The position numbers and the translations under genes were made by a program. Below the pieces are notes generated by a model. It saw only the letters and a program-made list of their open reading frames with translations, made no database searches and was not told the origin of the DNA. DNA of 39,946 nt from Rhodobacter capsulatus (lineage in GTDB: Bacteria; Pseudomonadota; Alphaproteobacteria; Rhodobacterales; Rhodobacteraceae): contig NZ_SWJZ01000058.1 in assembly GCF_005144475.1 (NCBI RefSeq), positions 1 through 39,946 of the forward strand, read 5' to 3'. Shown here in pieces: positions 9,024 through 16,454 of this stretch (within the stretch, counting starts at the first letter, position 1; every line of letters begins with the position of its first letter).

Positions 9024-9191
9024 GGTTGACACTTGGTTGACAAAATGGCCTCCAAAGTTGACAACGGGTTGACATTTGGTTGACAGGCGACATCAAAAAC
9101 GTCGTTTCTGTCAACCTTTCGGGTCTTTTTGTCAACCTTGTCAACCTCGAAAGCCCAATAAAATAAGGCTTCGACGCTCCCAAGGTTGACA
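9024..9191. repeat. Array of nine GGTTGACA octamers, helically phased
   Basis: Forward copies start at 9024, 9035, 9056 (AGTTGACA), 9067, 9078 and 9184; reverse copies (TGTCAACC) start at 9109, 9130 and 9139. Spacings within the left block are 11, 21, 11 and 11 bp, close to one or two helical turns. This looks like an iteron or multi-operator array. The 18-bp shared sequence lies between the last reverse copy and the last forward copy. The TTGACA core also equals a sigma-70 -35 box, but so many copies make a simple promoter reading unlikely. Confidence 0.8.
9154..9171 (+). repeat. 18-bp shared sequence, copy 2
   Basis: This is identical to 1196-1213 and in the same orientation. Here the surrounding word is GGTTGACA instead of AGTGCAAAGTT. 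Read on the minus strand in one frame, both copies would encode KPYFIG, but neither sits in a convincing gene. Confidence 0.85.
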
Positions 9192-9903
9192 AAAGTCTCG
9201 GAAAACTTTTTTCCACCTTAAAGCGCGGACTTCAGGACGGGGCATCCCGAAACGAAATCCATCGAAACCGGATCGAAAACCCTGCTCTGCGGCATGAAAA
9301 CGCGTCGGCCCATGACGATCACACCGGCGCGGATTTCGATGTGAAGGTGGCTGTTATGAGCATGTTTCCTGCGCCGCGCTTCGTGAAATGACTGTAGCTC
9401 ATCAGCTGAACAGTTATTCAGCTATGTAGACAGCGCGGCGAAGGACGTCGTTTCTCCGGTTCGATCGAAAATGCACTTGGGGCGGTCACAGGCTGCGATC
9501 TCGCGCGGGTGCACGTGACCTCATGCGTGATGATGGATGCGACTCAGCGCGCGCCCCAATGGGTCTGACGCACGCTCCGTGGTCGATCTGCGGTGGTTGA
9601 TGTCGATCTGCATGATGAAGTGCGAAGCTAAAGGGTGGAGGACAGCGGCGCCCGCGGCTTCTTTTTCGTGAGCCGATCTGTGCCCGAGCCCTCCACTGCT
9701 GTCCGGGCCTTGGCTCCCCAACGACCCCGCACAGTCGGTGATCCGTTTCGGGGATGTCTGCTCGCCGCGCGCGCAAGAGGCGTCTTCGGCTCGACGTTAA
9801 CAAGGCGAATGGGTCGACGTCGACCGAAGAACACGCTACCGTGAGAGCGCTCGCCTTTCCACGACGCCCAACGCAAGCGCTCCCTATGTGCAGGCGGCTG
9901 TTG

Positions 9904-10380
9904 ATGATAGATATGGATTTTCGAATGTTCGGCCTTTTTTCTAAAGTCTTGTTCTTCGGGATTGTCGGTTACGCTGGATATGTCGCGTATGATCTCCATC
10001 GAGCTGGGTATTTTGAGCTCCCTGACATCCCAGACGGGTCTTACCCAATCTCGTTCACTTCTGGGTTTCGAGCCATCGTTCATGGCGTAGATGCGACCGA
10101 AGAGGTGATGTATGACGCGCCCAAGTGGTTTCGTCGGCTCAACAGCGCGGTTCCTGAGCGCAGGTTCTTGGGTATCCCTGCGAATGTCGCTCCTTGGTTC
10201 GCTAGCTCTTGGTCGAATTGCTACCCACCGACCGCAGAAGAGCGGGATGGCTACTACGCATCACTGCCTGAGGAAACTCAGAAAAACCTCGAGCACGCGC
10301 GTCTTGATGGTGTGTGCGTCATCGAGGTGGATGGCGACAAAATGCTCCGTGGATTGATTTTCTCGGTGCCGAGGGTGTAG
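9904..10380 (+). CDS. Orphan single-pass membrane protein, hypothetical (158 aa)
   Basis: I do not recognise this protein. One clear membrane segment lies near the N-terminus (about residues 9-25, FSKVLFFGIVGYAGYVAY), followed by about 130 soluble residues with aromatic-rich stretches (FRAIVHGV, APKWFRRL, SSWSNCYPP). The ATG at 9904 puts the membrane helix in the usual place; ATGs at 9886 and 9913 are alternatives, and a longer open frame to 9754 adds only Arg-rich sequence. It stands alone between the repeat array and the serine recombinase. A small inner-membrane accessory protein of the element is the most that can be said. Confidence 0.55.
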   Translation: MIDMDFRMFGLFSKVLFFGIVGYAGYVAYDLHRAGYFELPDIPDGSYPISFTSGFRAIVHGVDATEEVMYDAPKWFRRLNSAVPERRFLGIPANVAPWFASSWSNCYPPTAEERDGYYASLPEETQKNLEHARLDGVCVIEVDGDKMLRGLIFSVPRV

Positions 10381-10495
10381 GCCGCTCGTCGCTCACCTCT
10401 ACACACACTTCATATTGTGGCTGCGGTGAGAGCCGGGCGCGCTGAACATGTCCGGTGAACCCTGATCTTCCTTGCGCTCGGAGAGGGGATGCTCC

Positions 10496-10532
10496 ATTGT
10501 GCTATTCGTCGGAAATCTGCTAATAGCACAAT
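10496..10532. promoter_or_regulatory. 11-bp perfect inverted repeat upstream of the serine recombinase
   Basis: ATTGTGCTATT (10496-10506) and AATAGCACAAT (10522-10532) are exact reverse complements separated by 15 bases. The site lies about 65 bases before the recombinase start. It could be the recombinase's own binding site, an operator, or an RNA hairpin. There is no T-tract. Confidence 0.65.
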
Positions 10533-10597
10533 CTGACACCTCAAAACCCGACCGCAACCCCCCGTAATTCATCACCCCCTCAAAGACCCCACCCAAC

Positions 10598-11473
10598 ATG
10601 AGCACTAGCAAAGATCGTCCAAGCATAGCAGTAGGTTACATCCGCCTCTCTACAGAGAAGCAAGCTCAGGATGACATAGAATTCGAAAAGCAGGCCGCGC
10701 GCATCAGGAAAGCCTGTGCAAGCCGTCGTTTCACCCTTCTCGGTATCTACGAAGACACCGCTTCCGGTGCTGATCCTCTTGGAGGTGTGCGTCGTGATGG
10801 TCTGATCGAAGCCGTCGCCCGCGCTCGTGCCGAGGATGCTTTGTTGATCATTCCCGAGCCGACCCGTCTGTTTCGAAACGTCGAAGCCGCGCGTGACTTC
10901 CTCAAGACGCTCGATGTTCCGGTCTTTTCTGTCAAAGATGCCCGTTTCATGAAAGCACCTGCCCTGCTTCGGGCGATCGAACGCGGCGAGGAAGTCGTTC
11001 AAAACATCCGCAAAGGCACGTCCGAGGCGCTGTCGACGAAGAAAGCCGAAGGCGTAGAATTCTCCGACACGTCTGTTCGCAAGAAAGCGGCCCAGGCTTC
11101 TGCGAAAGCCAGGTCAGAGAAATCCGAGGGCATCGTCATTCGAGTGGCGAACATCCTCCGGTCCGATCCTGCTTACCGTGATCTGTCGCACAAGGCGCTT
11201 GCGGATCTTCTGAACCGTCACCGTATCCTGACCGGGTGGAAACGACCCTGGACGCAGAACAGCGTCAGGGACGTGCGCAGGAAAGCCGAAGAGTTCATCG
11301 CGATGCAGGACGAGATCGACAACATGGACGACGATCTGGAGGCCCTTCCTGCGGTTCAAGGTGTCTCTACCCCCGTTCCGGTCATTGAGGCCACCGAGCC
11401 GCCTGCTGAGCCCACCGAGGAAGAGCTGGTGCTGATGGAGTTGCAGAAGAACCCGAACTTCGGCGTGTTTTGA
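10598..11473 (+). CDS. Small serine recombinase/resolvase-like protein (291 aa)
   Basis: The N-terminal 130 residues form a resolvase domain: VGYIRLSTEKQ places the nucleophile at S18 with R16 beside it. The later EPTRLFRN supplies R90 and R93, matching the paired active-site arginines of the family. A Thr precedes the first of them, where many resolvases have Asp. A helix-turn-helix-like region follows (about 195-235, KALADLLNRHRILTG then WTQNSVRDV), then an acidic, Pro-rich tail. No strong ribosome site precedes the ATG. It should catalyse site-specific DNA exchange, or act as an invertase or resolvase for the element. The C-terminal half is shorter than in large serine integrases, so it is unlikely to be the main integrase. 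Confidence 0.8.
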   Translation: MSTSKDRPSIAVGYIRLSTEKQAQDDIEFEKQAARIRKACASRRFTLLGIYEDTASGADPLGGVRRDGLIEAVARARAEDALLIIPEPTRLFRNVEAARDFLKTLDVPVFSVKDARFMKAPALLRAIERGEEVVQNIRKGTSEALSTKKAEGVEFSDTSVRKKAAQASAKARSEKSEGIVIRVANILRSDPAYRDLSHKALADLLNRHRILTGWKRPWTQNSVRDVRRKAEEFIAMQDEIDNMDDDLEALPAVQGVSTPVPVIEATEPPAEPTEEELVLMELQKNPNFGVF

Positions 11474-11510
11474 GGCCGATCTGCTGCCCGGTTGTGATCC
11501 CCCTGGCTTC

Positions 11511-11522
11511 GTAGAATTCTAC
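11511..11522. repeat. GTAGAATTCTAC palindrome, downstream copy
   Basis: This is a perfect 12-bp palindrome just after the serine recombinase gene and beyond the 3' end of the leftward broken gene. The same palindrome recurs at 12283-12294 with a one-base variant at 12243-12254. A weaker relative (GTAGAATTCTCC, 11054-11065) lies inside the recombinase gene. Confidence 0.7.
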
Positions 11523-11610
11523 CGTTGCAGCCATCGGTGCATGGTGTCCGGAATTGGGGAATGGCTACAAGGTGGGACCGACCGCCGGGCGAACGTGATC
11601 CGTTTGAGGG

Positions 11611-12210
11611 TCAGGATTTCCGGTTCGTTTCGATCCAACGACGCAGCTGGTCGAGAAGATCGGCCGTGAGCGTCGTCCCTCGTGCAAGGGCGGTTCCAAG
11701 CGATGCATCAAGCGGTTTGCGACCCAGTTCGCGCATGACCTCGCCGACTTTCATGCTGCGCCGGTCTATGATCTCTCGCACTTCGGTGCGCTCGTCATCG
11801 GTGAGTTGGCCGCGGCCTGGTTGCAGATGTTTTGGCATCAGAACGGGCGTGGTTGCGACGTTGGTTGGTCGCCCCGGCGCAGGATATGTCACAAGATTCA
11901 CGGAGCGAGTCACTGGCTGCATTGATGGTGCTCCGGCCCCAAACCCGCCACCCGGCGCAGAGATGGCTGCAGGAGCGCCTGTGGCGGCCATGCAGCCTAT
12001 GCGCATCTTGAAGGTATCGCGCTCTACCGCGGATGCCTCGGTCCACGCCTCTTCGAGCTTCTCGAGCGCCGTCTTGACCTTGATCTGACCAGCGGCCTTT
12101 CTCGCCTCGGTGATGTTCTTGAACTTCCCGGCGAGGTAATCGGCATGGATCTGCGGGTGTTCGCGGCGCAGGCGTTCAAGCTAATAAGTGTTGTCGCGCT
12201 TCTGCTTCAT
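11611..12210 (-). pseudogene. Conserved hypothetical gene interrupted by an in-frame amber codon
   Basis: From the ATG at 12210 the frame reads MKQKRDNTY, then TAG at 12183-12181, then continues in the same frame without another stop to 11611: LERLRREHPQIHADYLAGKF and onward, about 190 residues. The sequence across the stop keeps one character (basic N-terminus, a YLERLRREHP-type helix), so a sense codon, perhaps Tyr or Gln, was probably lost. The C-terminal third (MPKHLQPGRGQLTDDERTEV to the end) is helical. I place it with small proteins that accompany recombinases and phage-type islands but know no function. A downstream ATG at 12006 could still give a 131-residue fragment. Confidence 0.65.
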
Positions 12211-12242
12211 GGTCGTGTTGGCGTTCTTGTCCGATGATCTGC

Positions 12243-12294
12243 GTAGAATTCTATGGTGGGCGAGCAGGCTGATGCTCGGTCGGTAGAATTCTAC
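12243..12294. repeat. Pair of GTAGAATTCTAC-type palindromes
   Basis: GTAGAATTCTAT lies at 12243-12254 and the perfect palindrome GTAGAATTCTAC at 12283-12294, 40 bp apart (about four helical turns). They sit just upstream of the broken leftward gene. With the copy at 11511-11522 they bracket that gene. They probably bind a symmetric dimeric protein. Confidence 0.7.
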
Positions 12295-12465
12295 GAGCCT
12301 GCCTTATGGCTCGGCATGACGAATACACATCCGGGGAACGGCAGCAAAGCGGGATCGGTCAGACGTCACCTTGTCCACTGCCTCGGCTATTGCCCGGGCC
12401 CGGCTCAGAACCTAAGACGAGGACTGTTTTTCGGATGTTTGAGGTGAAGCTGCACGAAAAGGACG

Positions 12466-13089
12466 GTGTTCGAGGTGGCAATCTGTGACAAATGCGGCGG
12501 CGAGATCGCGTTTCGCTATGTCGATGGTGTGCTCAGGCCGCTTCACATCGGTGGCGGGCTGTGTGACGGCCTGGAACGCGTCACTGAACCGGTTCCGCGT
12601 CACGGCTGGACGCACGACTGTTACCTCGATCCGAACGCGTCCTGCCCGGTTTGCGGGGCTCGGGTGTATTTCTACCAAAGTCGGCACGGTGGGAGGGTCT
12701 TGTTCGACGATGTCGGGTGGCCGTGGCCGAAGCATGGATGCACGGACGACGATCAGCGGTCGATCAGGGTCAAGCGTGCTCCGTCCGGTCGATCCCGCGT
12801 GTTTCGCGACAAATCCGGCGCGCTGCTCAAGATCTATGACCTTGACGACATCGAAGACCGGGGTCGTAACTACCTGCTCGTGCTGCGCAACCAGATGACC
12901 GGCTCCCGGGTGCGTGTCCTCGTCGGTAAGACCAGGCTCTCGCAAGGCAACATTCGTCTTGCAGACTTCCAGGATGCGCCGAGCATCGTCGTCCACGAGT
13001 TCGAACAAGGGGCGAGCCACATTCGGCTTGATTTCGTCTGTGTGAGGCTGGGCAAGGTCGCACGGGTGAAGTTGCGGGCCGCGCGGTGA
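12466..13089 (+). CDS. Zinc-ribbon conserved hypothetical protein (207 aa)
   Basis: Two Cys pairs are visible: CDKC at residues 7-10, and C60-P-V-C63 followed by H74, H90 and C92, with C33 and C52 between them. The core CPVCGARVYFYQS, then GGRVLFDDVGWPWPKHGC, is a recognisable pattern of a widespread uncharacterised zinc-ribbon family often found in mobile and accessory regions. The C-terminal half is soluble and beta-rich, perhaps a nucleic-acid-binding fold. The GTG at 12466 is preferred because AAAAGGA lies just before it; GTG at 12475 is possible. It is transcribed rightward towards the leftward integrase gene. Function is unknown. Confidence 0.7.
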   Translation: MFEVAICDKCGGEIAFRYVDGVLRPLHIGGGLCDGLERVTEPVPRHGWTHDCYLDPNASCPVCGARVYFYQSRHGGRVLFDDVGWPWPKHGCTDDDQRSIRVKRAPSGRSRVFRDKSGALLKIYDLDDIEDRGRNYLLVLRNQMTGSRVRVLVGKTRLSQGNIRLADFQDAPSIVVHEFEQGASHIRLDFVCVRLGKVARVKLRAAR

Positions 13090-13120
13090 CCTGCCCTGCT
13101 TGACCTCCAGCGCGACGTCG

Positions 13121-14766
13121 TCATGATCCGCTCAGAAACCGCGGAAAATTCGCCATCTGCTTCGCCAGCGCGGGTAGCATCGCTTGCGATTTGCCATACC
13201 CGGCAGCGGAGCCCTTTATCGAACGACCAGTGATGTAGTTCGAACCGTCGGTCTCGATCGCACCAAAGCGGAGATCTTCGAAAAGATGACGAAAACCGTG
13301 GTTAGGGCCGGGTTTCGGATAAACCAACTCCGGCAGGACCTGTTCCCTTATCCAGTCGCGGAGGTTACCGTCCATACGCGCGTTGGTGAATATCTTACCC
13401 CCGGCCTGCTGTCGACAAAGTTGATCAGTCCTTCATCGACAAGCGCAGGATGAACAGGGACTGTCCGGCTCGTTTTCGTCTTCGTCGTGCGATCGCCGCC
13501 ATGCCGAATATGATAGAACCAGTCCTGCCCGATTTGGAAGAAGTCCTCCTTGGTCAATTGAAGGATCTCTCTCACGCGCGCGCCGCTATAAGCGAGCATC
13601 CACGGCACCCAGCGCTTATAACTGGCCTCTTGCGCCCGCGCTGCGATCAAAACCCTCTCGGCCTGCGCGACGGTGTAGGTGCGTTCTGCGCTGTCGCGTT
13701 CCTCAAGCTCAGGAAGCTCGAAGCCATCGAGAGGAACCCCTGCAGGAAAGAGCTTCTCGCTCGACTGTGACTGCCCCCAGTTCAGCACCGATTTGATGCA
13801 ACTGACTTTGTCGCGCACCGTCTTTGTCGCGAAATCGTTGTCGATCAGCTCGTCACGCCAACGTTCGACTTCTTCCTTCGTCACTGTCGCGGCGCGCGGG
13901 TTCTTGCGCCATTCGACGAATTCCTTGGTGATCGTGCGATACTTGCGAAAGGTGCTCTCGGACTTCGTCCGGCCGAGGCCCCGCCGCGAGCGCTTCTCCT
14001 GTTCGTCGATGATGTCGGAGAACGAAGTGAGATCGAGCTTGGTATTGCCCTTCCGGAGCATGGGGTCACGCGGGCCTCCGCCAAAGTCTCCTTGGTCGCG
14101 CTCGTTCTGACGTTCGAGCAACTCGATCTCCGCGCGCATCAGACGATCACACAACTTGATGAACTCTTCCGAGACCTCATCGGGATTGAGCGGGTTATAA
14201 CGTGTGATCGGCAGCGACTGACTTTCGATCAGGTGCTCGGCCTCATGCGCAATCAAGGCGTATTCTCGTCTTGCGAGATGCGCGCGCAACTCACTCAGGC
14301 GGATACGCCTGTGATCTTGCGCCATATTCGATAGATCCAAGTTGCTGATTTCGTCGAGCATCAGATCCAGCGCCTTGGAGGGATCAACATTCGCACCGGA
14401 TTGGCGAGGACGAACAGCGAGCCGACCGACCGCCTCCTCCATCCAAGCATCCTTCTGCGCCGCAAGCGGGCGCTTGTCGCGTTCAGCCAGATCGGCCTGC
14501 TCTTGCTGGTGGTAGTAATACCGCGCTAGCGTCTCGACATCAGCGGTGCTCAAGTCAGGCTTTCGGCGGGCTTCTTCGATTTCACGGTCCCATCCCACAA
14601 GAACGGCGCGAACCTTCTTGCGTGCGAGGCGCTCGTCTCGTGTCTCAAGCGACTTTGAGAACTCGTCCCTTCCGATCACCCCAGCAACATCCCTCGGAAC
14701 ACGACGACGCGCATACCAAATGCCACTCTTGGGGTGTTTTGTCAGGTAGTCCGGCAGCTTGCTCAT
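13121..14766 (-). pseudogene. Tyrosine-recombinase integrase with a C-terminal frameshift
   Basis: The main frame starts at MSKLPDYLTKHPKSGIWYAR (ATG at 14766, GGCGGG just before it). It reads a SAM-like DNA-binding region and the first catalytic block YSGARVREI (catalytic Arg about residue 397), then KTKTSRTVPVHPAL. It then runs into unlike residues and stops at 13348. The missing end lies one frame away, 13375-13121: NHGFRHLFED (HxxR box), GRSIKGSAAGYGKSQAM (catalytic Tyr) and FPRFL. Restoring one base in the C run at 13398-13402 joins both frames smoothly. The gene sits beside the tRNA-derived att site with its start towards it, as expected for the element's integrase. It may be inactive, rescued by slippage, or a sequence error. 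Confidence 0.85.
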
Positions 14767-14874
14767 TACCCGCCTGTGTAGCAGTCTGTGGTGCAGCCGG
14801 TGTATCAATCGCGCCGAAAAACATCAATATTCCGGTAAGTTAGTGTTTTTCAAAGGTGCACGCCGGTGAAAGAG

Positions 14875-14902
14875 GAGAGTTCGAGTCTCTCATCACCCAC
14901 CA
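14875..14902 (+). other. tRNA 3'-end fragment: attachment-site (att) end of the integrated element
   Basis: Bases 14875-14891 form a T arm: stem GAGAG, loop TTCGAGT, stem CTCTC. Then come the acceptor strand ATCACCC, discriminator A and CCA (14899-14902). The expected 5' partner GGGTGAT, D arm and a matching anticodon arm are absent to the left, where integrase leader DNA lies instead. This is the 3' part of a split tRNA gene left by integration. The whole tRNA should be rebuilt at the other end, outside the window. A GGGTGAT acceptor fits a valine-type tRNA best, but the identity is not settled. Confidence 0.8.
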
Positions 14903-15019
14903 GGCCCCGCCGCGACCGGCCCGCTGAACCGGACAACCTTTGCGCAAGCCCCATGTCGGCGCTTGCGCAAACGGATCTCGGCGCTGGGGGATTGTCAGGG
15001 CGCAGAACCGGAGGCCCGC

Positions 15020-16117
15020 TCAGGCCTCGGACATCACCCTGCCGCGCAGCGTGAAGGTGATCCCGCCCAAAAGCGCCACCTTGCGGTAGATCAGCAGATA
15101 GACCGCCGTCACCAGCGCGATCGCCCCGAGGATCAGCGCCGTGCTGTCCCAAAACAGCACCATCATCCCGGTCGAGGCGAAGGGCAGCCCCATCACCACC
15201 AGACCCGACATCGCATTGCGCAGCTGCGGCGCTCCCAGACGTCCGGCCAGCCGCCGCGCCCGCGAGCGGTAGATCAGGCTGTGCAGATGCAGCCGGTCCG
15301 CCTGACCGGGGTTCGTGCCCGCACGCACCACACGGCGGTGGATCGAGACCATCGTCTCGGTCACCGGATAGGACAGCGCCAGCAGCCCGATCAGCGGCGA
15401 GACCTCGGGGTTGCGGGCGGGCAGCGCCACCGCCAGCGCCGACAGCATGAACCCCGTCGCATAGGCCCCGGCATCGCCCAGAAAGATCCGCCCCATCGGG
15501 AAGTTCATCAGGAAAAAGCCGCCCAGCGCCCCCGCCAGCACCAGGCAGATCCCCAGAAGCTGCTGATCCCCGACCCCGGCCGCGACCACCCCGAACCCCG
15601 CCAGAATGAGGATCGAAGTGCCCGAGGCCAGACCGTTCACCCCGTCGATCAGGTTGATCGCATTGGCGACGCCCCCGATGGCGAAAGCGGTGAACGGAAT
15701 CGCGAAGGCGGCGAAGGCAAAAAGCAGATCGAGGCCGGGCAGGCCGACTTGCGCAAGATGATAGCCCGAGGCGACGCAAAAGATCAGGCCCGAGCAGATC
15801 GTCGCCAGCAGCCGGGTTTTCACCCCCACCCGCTTCGTCACATCCTCGATCAGGCCGAAGACAAAGGCGGGCAGCGCCGAAAGCGACATCACCCACCACA
15901 ACGCCCGCGTGTCCTCGGGCAACAGCATCCCGCCCGCAACCGCCCCGGCGCACAGCGCCATCCCGCCGACCCGCGGCGTCGGAAGACTGTGCAGCTTTTG
16001 CACGCCGCCATGGCTGTCATGGGTCAGATGCCCATGAAAACGCTGCGTGAGGATGATCGTCAGGGCTACGGAAAGACTGGCGATCAGCGAAATGGAAAAA
16101 GCAGCCGAGAGGATCAT
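15020..16117 (-). CDS. Undecaprenyl-phosphate sugar-1-phosphate transferase, WecA/MraY family (365 aa)
   Basis: This polytopic inner-membrane enzyme should move a sugar-1-phosphate (GlcNAc-1-P in WecA) from a UDP-sugar to undecaprenyl phosphate, starting glycan synthesis. Seen: HSLPTPRVGG near residue 43, FGLIEDVTKR, the acidic NAINLIDGVNGLASG block, GRIFLGDAGAYATGF, and RLHLHSLIYRSR as the His-rich cytoplasmic loop, with about ten membrane helices. These are the family's Mg and substrate motifs in order. ATG at 16117 has GGTAGG before it; a GTG one codon upstream is possible. It is the first chromosomal gene beyond the att site, and its 3' end lies about 120 bases from it. A second initiating transferase (37200) exists in the locus. 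Confidence 0.9.
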   Translation of the reverse strand: MILSAAFSISLIASLSVALTIILTQRFHGHLTHDSHGGVQKLHSLPTPRVGGMALCAGAVAGGMLLPEDTRALWWVMSLSALPAFVFGLIEDVTKRVGVKTRLLATICSGLIFCVASGYHLAQVGLPGLDLLFAFAAFAIPFTAFAIGGVANAINLIDGVNGLASGTSILILAGFGVVAAGVGDQQLLGICLVLAGALGGFFLMNFPMGRIFLGDAGAYATGFMLSALAVALPARNPEVSPLIGLLALSYPVTETMVSIHRRVVRAGTNPGQADRLHLHSLIYRSRARRLAGRLGAPQLRNAMSGLVVMGLPFASTGMMVLFWDSTALILGAIALVTAVYLLIYRKVALLGGITFTLRGRVMSEA

Positions 16118-16454
16118 CACTACCTACCCGAAGTTGAGAACAGTATTACAAGGAATGAGCACCAGGTGCATCGTTAACACTTCATTCATCTTAAGGTAGA
16201 TTGCGCGTCTGTCCTAGAGGCTTTCGCCCCGACCTTGCTGCGATGCCGCAAATTTGCCGGAATCGGTGCGGACCCTTGACAGGGTTGAACAAACTGCGAC
16301 GCCGGAATGGTTAACCGTTCCGGCGCGCACAAGGATCAGACCCGTTCCGCGGCGCTCTGATCGGGGAAAGACCGGCGGGCAGCCGAATCGCCCGCCCACC
16401 AGCCGGATCAGGACGCCGGTTCTCCGGCGGCGCCCCGTTCCGGCCCTGCCGCGC
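16118..16454. other. Intergenic region between the WecA-like and ClpP-like genes
   Basis: Both flanking genes run leftward, so this holds the end of one transcript and the promoter of the next. A perfect 7-bp stem (GGCGGGC 16374-16380, GCCCGCC 16390-16396, nine-base loop) lies shortly after the ClpP-like stop. It may help termination, though no U-tract follows. The large palindrome at 16300-16325 is listed separately. I see no gene here. Confidence 0.5.
16300..16325. promoter_or_regulatory. 26-bp near-perfect palindrome with GGTTAACC core
   Basis: Outer arms CGCCGGAA (16300-16307) and TTCCGGCG (16318-16325) are exact reverse complements. The centre GGTTAACC (16309-16316) is itself a perfect palindrome. 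Only the pair 16308/16317 (T against G) breaks full symmetry. It lies about 185 bases upstream of the WecA-like start and could be an operator or a symmetric terminator hairpin. Confidence 0.6.

Larger units (their letters stand above)
8860..9903. other. Gene-free stretch of about 1 kb with a repeat array
   Basis: No open frame here has convincing coding character. The stretch holds the GGTTGACA array (9024-9191), the second 18-bp shared sequence, and a perfect 7-bp inverted repeat (AGCTGAA at 9404-9410, TTCAGCT at 9417-9423, six-base loop). The hipBA operators lie at its left and an orphan membrane-protein gene starts at its right. Confidence 0.55.

Noticed and set aside
8731-9216. Leftward frame across the GGTTGACA array
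   Set aside because: Its sequence is mostly the repeat read in frame, and it overlaps the hipB operators; no domain is visible.
9628-10083. Leftward frame opposite the membrane-protein start
   Set aside because: Basic, low-complexity translation without a ribosome site; the opposite frame has a clear membrane helix.
11525-12088. Rightward frame opposite the amber-broken gene
   Set aside because: Ser/Arg-rich antisense sequence; the opposite strand has helical protein-like sequence.
13398-13402. Programmed -1 frameshift in the integrase
   Set aside because: A run of five identical bases could slip, but no canonical slippery heptamer or clear downstream structure is seen; mutation or sequence error is simpler.
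14837-14902. A complete tRNA gene ending at 14902
   Set aside because: No GGGTGAT acceptor partner, D arm or paired anticodon arm is present to the left; only the 3' end is tRNA-like. A CAA (leucine) anticodon reading was considered but its stem does not pair.
14850-15953. Leftward frame overlapping the WecA-like gene
   Set aside because: The neighbouring frame contains all WecA/MraY motifs; this one is Arg/Gly-rich filler.
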